Origin: Diphasiastrum complanatum
Lineage: Eukaryota > Streptophyta > Lycopodiopsida > Lycopodiales > Lycopodiaceae
Assembly: GCA_029204225.1 (NCBI GenBank)
Contig: MU835808.1
Span: 1-36,140, forward strand
Reading direction: 5' to 3'
Length of the DNA: 36,140 bases
In this document: positions 29,251 to 36,140 of the stretch, in pieces
Layout: each line of letters opens with the position of its first letter
Position numbering within the stretch: the first letter of the stretch is position 1
The notes under the pieces: generated by a model
What the model was told of the DNA's origin: nothing
Databases searched by the model: none
What the model saw: the letters and a program-made list of their open reading frames with translations, nothing else
Program-made: the position numbers and the translations under genes

Positions 29251-30780
29251 CATGTTCTTGAGAAACATTAAATACTGCAAAAGTCCAAGAAATTTGCGCA
29301 CCACATGAAGAGGTTGCTCATTGTGAGCTCAATGCCACATTAGTTTGAGTGCTTGAAAAGAAATGTGCCCATAAAACATTGAAGCGAGCATTATGAAATC
29401 TCAAAGTAACCTTATCTATTTTTTTGGGCATACCATGAATTCTTCAAGTTTTTGGAGAAATATTCACAAGAACATTATGCGGTCAAAAAAGTTATACCAA
29501 AATTAGAGAAGAGATAATATGACTCATATAGATGCATAACTAGGACTCTTAGAAGACTTTCAATCATGAAAAGGAGATCCCTCGCCATCGTTACACTCGA
29601 GAAAGGAACTCCTTTTATTGATCTTTGCACCTAGGTCACAGTCAGGTCACCATAATTTTAAGGATATGTCTTAAACCATTTCACACTACACTGTCTGGCC
29701 AAATTCAAAATGGAGCTCTCCCATTGATCCAAGGGAAAAAAAATGGGCTCAGTTCCCCCTTTCACATTAACATGCACTATGTGGCAAATAACATGGATGG
29801 CAGGGACCCACTTCCACATAGGGTCAACTCAAACCCATTTTTTGGGCGAGGAATGTCCATTCACATTTTGAGTTGCCCCTGGCATGGTGGCCTGCCTTTT
29901 GAAGTCCTCCCAACCACTTCGCATCCCATATTCCCTTCAAAGAAATGCATCTCAATTCTAACCTTTTTAGTTGAAAGGTCATCGATGCTTCAAAAAAAAA
30001 CCTTAAAGCACCCTTAAGCCTTTTAGCATGACACTATATACTTGCATTTCAAAACACGAGAACTTAAATAAAATGGACCAATGATATGTCAAGATTCAAA
30101 TGGGCCAATCAAATTGGGCCCTTCAACGCTTACCAACCAAAACCAAATGTGAAAGGGTGCAAGACACTTGCCAAGGTTCAAAAAATGGGTGGCAAACGAG
30201 AGGGCCAAGCAAAGGGACTTGCCCCTAATGTGAAATCACCATTAGTAAGTGCAAAAGTCACTAAAACAACCATTTTTCAATACATAATTGACATTTTTAG
30301 CCCTTTTTGGTCCCTAGAAAATTTATTTCACATTTAAATATTGGGCTCCAAATTTTTTTATTTAAAAAAAGCTGGTATAGAGAGAGAACAAAAATCATGT
30401 GAATGCCAATTCCGTGCGATAATGGCTAAATGGTCCATTATCATAGACAATCCGGTGAGACAATCCGGTCCGAGTGCAACTAGTGGACTCCACCACTCCT
30501 GTGTGGGTCCCAAATTATTTGTGGTAGTGGATTACCTCAAGTACATAAAACTCTAGAAAGTTAGAAACCTTTGGACTATACACTATAACCTCATCTGATC
30601 TATGATCGGATCAACGATCTCTCGCTCTAAACAACCAAAACAGGAGCATCAGCAGCAACCCAGAAAAAGATATTTGTTCTCTAGATCTCTTGTGATTCGT
30701 GTTTTAGCGTATTCCTCCTATTAAAACCATACTTTACGATTTATATATACGAAAAGGAAGTGGAAGGTGGTTGAGGTCAG
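29251..30780. other. Unassigned AT-rich stretch
   Basis: No recognised gene, repeat or element end. ORFs of up to 130 codons (29625-30017, plus) have no motif and biased, non-coding-like composition. Confidence 0.4.
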
Positions 30781-30831
30781 TGCAGTCTGCCATGCTCTCG
30801 GACAAGTTGGACTGAGACTGCTGCTATGAGC

Positions 30832-31144
30832 CAAAGTCGGACAAAGTCAAAGTACCAGACATGGTGCTTGCTGCTCAGTGCAAGCTGTTCGCCATGGACT
30901 GGAGTTTGCAAAAGTCTCGAACTCTCCAGAGTCCATGCTGTTGCAGACACATACTATGTATACTCGACAGAATATACAAGGGCCACTTGCTGTAATCTGT
31001 CAGTGCGGCTTGTATCACCCACATGACACATGTTCTGAAAAGATGGCTCTTACTACTCAGATGAGAGCTGCACTGTTCAGAATCAAAAATTTACGCGTAG
31101 CTGCAGTGGCCACTGGCCAGCCTGCTGTCAATTACGCGTTTTAG
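30832..31144 (+). other. Unknown ORF with a Cys/His cluster
   Basis: An open frame after a TGA at about 30829 gives about 104 residues containing PLAVICQCGLYHPHDTC, a Cys-x-Cys-x4-His-x2-His-x2-Cys pattern, then basic LRVAAVATGQPAVNYAF. It has no ATG at a convincing place and no similarity I recognise. Base composition is more balanced than its surroundings. It could be a gene relic or chance. Confidence 0.25.
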
Positions 31145-32946
31145 ACTACTGTGGTTTTAGCAGCTTGCAGTTGACTTTGTCTCATATGATATACCTTGAC
31201 AAATGTGCTGGATTGGTTGCAGCTTGCAGGTATAGCTTATCGCAGCACAATTAGAGCAACTGATTCCTGCTATCATATTTATCTAGAGCAGATTACACAG
31301 ATATAAGAGCTTAGCCTATCTATTTAAAAATTCTGTACAGTGTAAGAATGTTTGAAGCTCATATGATTAGGAGACCAATCGATTATCGCTGCATTTCAGC
31401 GCTGACACCAGGGATGATACACTTATCTCGCTTTATGTTTGTCAAATAGAGTCGAGCAGAAGGAACCCTAGTTGTCTGTCCGCAAATTGGACTGCAGACA
31501 CGTGAATATATCGGAGCCTGGAGGTGAGAGGCAGAAATTAGAATACATTAACTTATGTTGACGTATCTCATGCTTATAAATAAAAACTTATAAGCCATTA
31601 CTGTTGATCTTTGCTCAATCTGCTGGAGAACCATTTCAACGAGGACGAATCTCGAGGTATTGTAAGAAACCTAGCTCGTGACTAGATGGCGTAAGTTCTA
31701 CTTGCCGGTCTCTGTCGATGATCACGACTGATCATCCTCTTCGTGCAGGAAAAGATACAAGTAAAACATTGTTGAGAGCTGGCATCCCTACTACACCAAC
31801 CCATCAGAGGCAAAAGGATCATCCGTGAGTCATTATAATCATGGCGCTCAGATGAATGTAACTTATCGCAGTACTGCTGTTTTCATTAGCAGTACATCTG
31901 ATTGATTGCTACAAACTGCAGAAACTGAACACCATCTCGTAACTTCGTAAGTCTGATAACTAATTTCTCTAGGCAACTTCCCATCTAGATGCACCTGACT
32001 GCAGTAGCTGCAGAAAATTTCTACTTTAAGCTAACCAAATCAGTTGTGCGATGTGTAAGCACGATACGTCGATAAACTGGATACCCATCTAGATTAGAAT
32101 GCTTGCATAAGATAGATATTATTAAATTACACTGTTATGTTCAGTTTTCCACATAGCCTGATTCCAAATTGAAAGCTTGCAAAGACAAAAGAATGGCTCG
32201 CCGTTCGAGACTCTAACTAATCAAGATCAGGAAATGCAGTCAACAGCATCTGATTCAATGGAAATCGAAACTTGCAGTCCACTGTCCAGTTAATACAAGC
32301 CTGCAACAATCCACAACTATAAAGTCAACTAGAAAAGGCTACTGCCTAAGAACCCCATTGGCCAATGACTGTTTAAGCCATGTTCAATGCGTTGGTGATT
32401 GAAGATTCCATTGGAGATAATGAGGGCATTATAATTTATCACACAGGCTGCAATAACCTGACAGGACACAGATGTCTCATCAACAAGGTCTGCACAAGAT
32501 GTAAAAACCCAAAAACAAAATATTTGCATTGATCACTGAGAAAGAAAACCACGGAGACTCATCTAAAATCATTTTGACTTCCAATCCATGATTTGGTATC
32601 ATCTATGTTCACGCACTTGAAAAAGCAAAATGCAAGATGTTAGAAGATCTTGTATACCATCAGAAGTCTAGGTAAAGCTGCACAGTCAAGGAATGGAATC
32701 TGCAAAATTTATTAAAAACCATCATGAAAATATAATAACCTGCATTTTGTAAAATATAGTGGATTTTAGCTCCTTCATTATTAAGTTTGTACATGCTAAA
32801 CTCCCCATTAATTTTTAGACTTGGAGGATTATAAACATGATATATCAAAACATATAAGCTCTTTTGGAATTTCTTTTACATTTAGGACCTAGTCATAAAC
32901 CCTTAACACTCGTGATCAAGGATCCAACCTTAGGGACCAAAATGTC
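31145..32946. other. Unassigned stretch
   Basis: No gene recognised. There is a short perfect 8-bp hairpin, GTACTGCT / AGCAGTAC, near 31873-31898. A 66-codon minus-strand frame at 32329-32529 has a weak resemblance to the ACxxLHN block of PIF/Harbinger transposases, too weak to call. Confidence 0.35.
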
Positions 32947-33208
32947 CATTGTGGGCCCTTGGGCTTAGCCTTGTGACCAAGAGCCACCTAGCCTCAGATC
33001 ATTTGCAAACGTCTTGCAACAGCCATGTTAGTGCACCAAAATATGAATTTATTAAGAAACAAGGACATACCTTGAAACATTGTGGGCCCTTGGGCTTAGC
33101 CTTGTGACCAAGAGCCACCTAGCCTCAGATCATTTGCAAACGTCTTGCAACAGCCATGTTAGTGCACCAAAATATGAATTTATTAAGAAACAAGGACATA
33201 CCTTGAAA
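32947..33208. repeat. Exact 131-bp tandem duplication
   Basis: 32947-33077 and 33078-33208 are identical as far as I can compare, with no spacer. The unit starts CATTGTGGGCCCTTGGGC and ends CATACCTTGAAA. Confidence 0.95.
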
Positions 33209-33336
33209 CTTGACAAGCTAGCGGCTAGAGTGTGAAGCCAAATGATTGAATATGTTGAGTTAATGAGGCCAAAGACTAGTTGCACTTAATATATATAAAT
33301 CTATATATATATTTAAACTTACATACACTTTTATAT

Positions 33337-33425
33337 GCATGGGTGAGGGCCCCATGCATCCTCCTCCCCTCGCCCATGCATACACTTTTTGAACTAAAAG
33401 GATGGGGAGGAGGATGCATGTATGG
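33337..33425. repeat. Compound inverted repeats (hairpins)
   Basis: CCCCATGCATCCTCCTCCCC (33350-33369) pairs with GGGGAGGAGGATGCATG plus TATGGG at 33404-33425. A second, alternative pair is TGCATGGGTGAGGG (33337-33349) with CCCTCGCCCATGCA. The two stems share arms, so the segment can fold in two mutually exclusive ways. No ORF of interest. Confidence 0.75.
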
Positions 33426-33705
33426 GAAAAACCGCATGGCCCTCCTCATGCATCTCACTTCAAATTCAAATTACCCTTTATCCACACACATAGTGTTTTG
33501 AAGGGTAGGTACATACTTTCATGGTGAAAGGTGTTAAACAAAAGGGACTTTCATTATCAAGGATTTCACTAAATTTGAAGGGCGCTTTAAGGATTTTTTA
33601 AATTATCAGACTTTCCACAAGAAATGATGAAATAAAAATGCATTCTTGTCAAGGAAAAATCGACTATGAAGGACGAAAAAGACTTCAAAACGCAGGCCTA
33701 GTGGG

Positions 33706-33706
<1 letters not shown>

Positions 33707-33745
<39 letters not shown>

Positions 33746-34044
33746 CTTGGAAGTTGGCGGGCCTCTATTTATCTCTCTCTCTATAGTTCCACTCAAGCCT
33801 GCATGCGGCAAACCTACATGGCATAGCTTAGTTGGCTTGCCAAACAAGCCTATCTCAAACCTATGTGGCAGACTTCAACACGCCTGCACATGCCTGCATG
33901 GTAGACATCAAGCCTATGTCATGCCTATATGACCTACCATGCAAGCATATGTAGGCCTACGTGGCTTGCCACAAGACAAGTTCCAAGCTTCCGTGGTTTG
34001 TCTCATGACATGTCTGTGTGGCTTACCACGTGGTAACTTGCTAG

Positions 34045-34109
<65 letters not shown>

Positions 34110-34205
34110 GGTCCACTCAAGCCTACATGACAAAGCTTGGTTGGCTTGTCACACAAGCCTATGGTAGGCCTGCATGGATTGCCACATGGCAACTTTCGAG
34201 CCCAC

Positions 34206-34298
<93 letters not shown>

Positions 34299-34585
34299 GG
34301 TCCACTCAAGCCTACATGGCTTGCCACATGGCATCTTTTGATCCCCACCTCTCTCTCTCTTTCGGTCTACTTAGGCCTATGTGGCAAAGCCTGATTGGCT
34401 TGCTACGCAAACCTATATTAGACCTACATGGTTTGCCACATGGCAAACTCTAAGCTTGCAGGACTTGCCATGTGGTAGACCTATGTTGCAGCCTTCGACA
34501 AGATTGGTAGATAGTAGATCTATGACATGCCTATGTGGCATGCTACACAAGCCTATGGTAGTCCTACGTGGCTTACGACATGGAA
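33707..34585. repeat. Composite satellite with interspersed (CT)n tracts
   Basis: Degenerate units built on CCTATGTGGCTTGCCACATG(GCAA) recur about a dozen times; the core TTGCCACATGGCAA is a 6-bp inverted repeat around CA. Several larger blocks start AGGTCCACTCAAGCCTACAT after a pure CT tract. CT tracts lie at about 33707-33742, 34049-34109 and 34209-34298. Long ORFs here are repeat artefacts. Confidence 0.88.
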
Positions 34586-34587
34586 AG

Positions 34588-35246
34588 TGTGAGAAATTCA
34601 ACTAGTTTACTCTATTTTGGTCATATTTGTATATTTGGCAATTGAGGCCAATTTTCATATTAGACTTAAAAGTTGACTTTTCAAAGTTATATTAGTCTAA
34701 AAGTATTTGAGTAAATACTTTTTGAAATTGTGGGAAATATAGAAGTCGAGTTTGAGTAGATTCAAATTTGAATGTTGGTTTCATGAAACCTAGTCCCAAA
34801 AATAGTAGGATTTTTTATATTGGAGGGAAACCAAGTGGCAATTTACATTTTGGACCTGTTATAAAAGGATGTAACTCGTAGAAATAGAGATCACACACAC
34901 ACACTCTCTCTCTATTATCTCATTCATGCTTATATATGGTTTCTCTTGGGTTCTACCTTCCATTGGTGCACTATACTTGTGATATCTTGCAATTCTATGT
35001 ATAGAATGCTCATTAACTGCTATTTTCAGATCCACACGAGTGAAATACAATAGCTTACTAATATTGTACGGATAGCAACATTATTTTATGTTTTAGTTCA
35101 TGTTTGATCAAGATCTATTAGAGTTTGCATCTAAATCTTAGTATAGATGCTGATTTTTCTACATTGGAAAGATTGGTGAGTTGTTTGTTTTTGTAACCAA
35201 AAATCAATTGTAAGTTTGGCTCTAAATGGATCTCAAATCTTTCACA
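34588..35246 (+). repeat. Copia 5 5' LTR (659 bp)
   Basis: Starts TGTGAGAAATTC and ends AAATCTTTCACA, followed directly by a primer-binding site. Ends, length and TATA position (TATAAAAG at 34860-34867) resemble the Copia 1 LTR, but the sequence between is largely different. A CACACACACACTCTCTCTC tract follows the TATA box. Confidence 0.85.
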
Positions 35247-35258
35247 TGGTATCAGAGC
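35247..35258 (+). other. Copia 5 primer-binding site
   Basis: TGGTATCAGAGC immediately after the LTR. Leader sequence without a gene follows to 35476. Confidence 0.92.
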
Positions 35259-35476
35259 TTGTGTTTCAGGTTATGAAGAAAGCAATCACATCTATCAACG
35301 ATTATATAAATGCTAGGGCATGTTATATTGGATTCTACACCAAAATTGAGTTTCTCGCATATGTAGATTGGATCTTTCGTATATCAAAACCCTATATAGA
35401 GTTATAATCTTGATCAATATTAATTCTGATTTTTCACATTACATGTTGGATTTGGCCGATTTTTAGAGCATTGGAA

Positions 35477-35797
35477 TGTTGGAAATTAAGTCCACAGTTG
35501 TCTCCTTGGTGAATGACTAATTTCTATTTCATGATTCTTCCTGCATGTTTATTGATCATTGATCTAGGGTCAGGTGAAACCAACTTTGGTTCTACGTCTG
35601 CTCATCTGATACCTACAGGAATCCCAAACTTAAACAACCAATTTATTTGAAGAACATCTACAACGGGCTTCTGGCTAATCTCCAGCAAAGGGTAACCAAT
35701 CCTGTCATAATTTCAAGTTTAGATGTTAAGTTCAATGATTTGAAGTCATTGAAGACTTGGCCATCTTCAAGGACTTCCACGAAATTAGCATTTAGAA
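35477..35797 (+). repeat. LTR fragment of the Copia 3A family
   Basis: Starts TGTTGGAAATTAAGTCCACA and matches the first ~320 bp of the minus-strand LTR at 22108-21795, with small differences. It ends abruptly inside ATTAGCATTTAGAA, where integrase sequence begins. It sits where Copia 5 gag, protease and half of integrase should be. Confidence 0.85.
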
Positions 35798-36140
35798 ATC
35801 AAACATTTTTGTGTGCCAATTTCTTGTGCAATAGGTGGTCGAGTGTTATTTTGGATGGAAGGACACCTTTTGAGATGCTATTCAAGAGGAGGCCGAGTGT
35901 GAAATTTCTAAGAACTTTTGGATGCACATGCTATGTCAAGATTACTCTTGATGATAGGATTAAGGAAGATCCATCTTCAAGGAAAGGTATTTTTTTTTGA
36001 TATAGTAAGGTGAATAAAGCCTACAAGGTTTACATTTCTTCTATCAACAAAGTAATTGTTGGTAGAGATGTCATTTTTTATGAGGGAAACATTCCAAAGG
36101 TGTCTTCAAGCATGATTGACGGTAAAGTAGATGGTTCTAA
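35798..36140 (+). pseudogene. Copia 5 integrase C-terminal part, runs off the window
   Basis: Reads FLCANFLCNRWSSVILDGRT, PFEMLFKRRPSVKFLRTFGC, LDDRIKEDPSSRKGIF, then a TGA (35998-36000) where Copia 1 has GIFVGY, then YSKVNKAYKVYISSINKV, GRDVIFYEGNIPKVSS. Close to Copia 1 residues about 630-760 (FLCNRWPSVVLEGKTPFEAL and following). The 5' part is missing and the right end is cut by the window edge; the reverse transcriptase may follow outside. Confidence 0.9.

Noticed and set aside
32329-32529. PIF/Harbinger transposase fragment
   Set aside because: Only a vague likeness to the ACxxLHN block; no DDE residues or terminal repeats seen.
33638-34453. ORFs with long SLSLS or RERE runs
   Set aside because: Products of the CT tracts and satellite; no start context or motif.

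Overview
The window looks like nuclear DNA of a land plant. It is a densely nested mosaic of Ty1/Copia-type LTR retrotransposons, with remnants of a CACTA (En/Spm, TNP2-type) DNA transposon, a Ty3/gypsy integrase fragment, a foldback MITE, long (GA)n/(CT)n tracts and a composite satellite. The primer-binding sites resemble the methionine-initiator tRNA, LTRs are bounded by TG...CA, and there is no operon-like structure, rRNA, tRNA or CRISPR array that I can see. The species cannot be read from the sequence.

Layout. 1-860: AT-rich, one exon-like ORF. 904-1061: perfect (GA)n. 1102-2593 and 7464-7600 (minus): pieces of one CACTA transposase gene, split by a foldback MITE (1577-1943) and by an old minus-strand Copia element (2594-7463, 'Copia A'). 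8001-9136 (minus): a SET-domain-like gene fragment whose two exons can be joined in frame across an intron made of degenerate repeats. 9660-10018 and 15885-16290: two mirror-image promoter/leader copies facing away from each other, split by a young, apparently intact Copia element (10019-15879, 'Copia 1'; 653-bp LTRs with one mismatch, 5-bp target duplication TCACG, 1316-residue gag-pol). 16353-17149 (plus): a histone H3-like pseudogene with an unfamiliar C-terminal extension. About 17150-21110 (plus): 'Copia 2', gag-protease-integrase with two in-frame TAG codons and no reverse transcriptase. 21321-28560: remnants of at least four minus-strand Copia elements (3A, 6, 3B, 4) plus a plus-strand gypsy integrase end. 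28694-29250: a gypsy-like polypurine tract and LTR start. 29250-32946: mostly unassigned. 32947-33208: an exact 131-bp tandem duplication. 33337-33425: compound hairpins. 33707-34585: satellite with CT tracts. 34588 to the end: 'Copia 5', a relative of Copia 1, whose middle is replaced by an LTR fragment of the Copia 3A family.

Relationships. Nearly everything is retrotransposon, so most genes are copies of the same gag-protease-integrase-RT-RNase H plan in different states of decay. The exception is the locus that existed before Copia 1 landed: a SET-like gene reading left and an H3-like gene reading right from a short spacer with two diverged copies of one promoter (CCAAT, CACGTG, CRYGTG and TATA at almost identical spacings). 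This is the part of the window least explained by known elements. That the two genes form a functional pair is inference, and both are incomplete or broken here.
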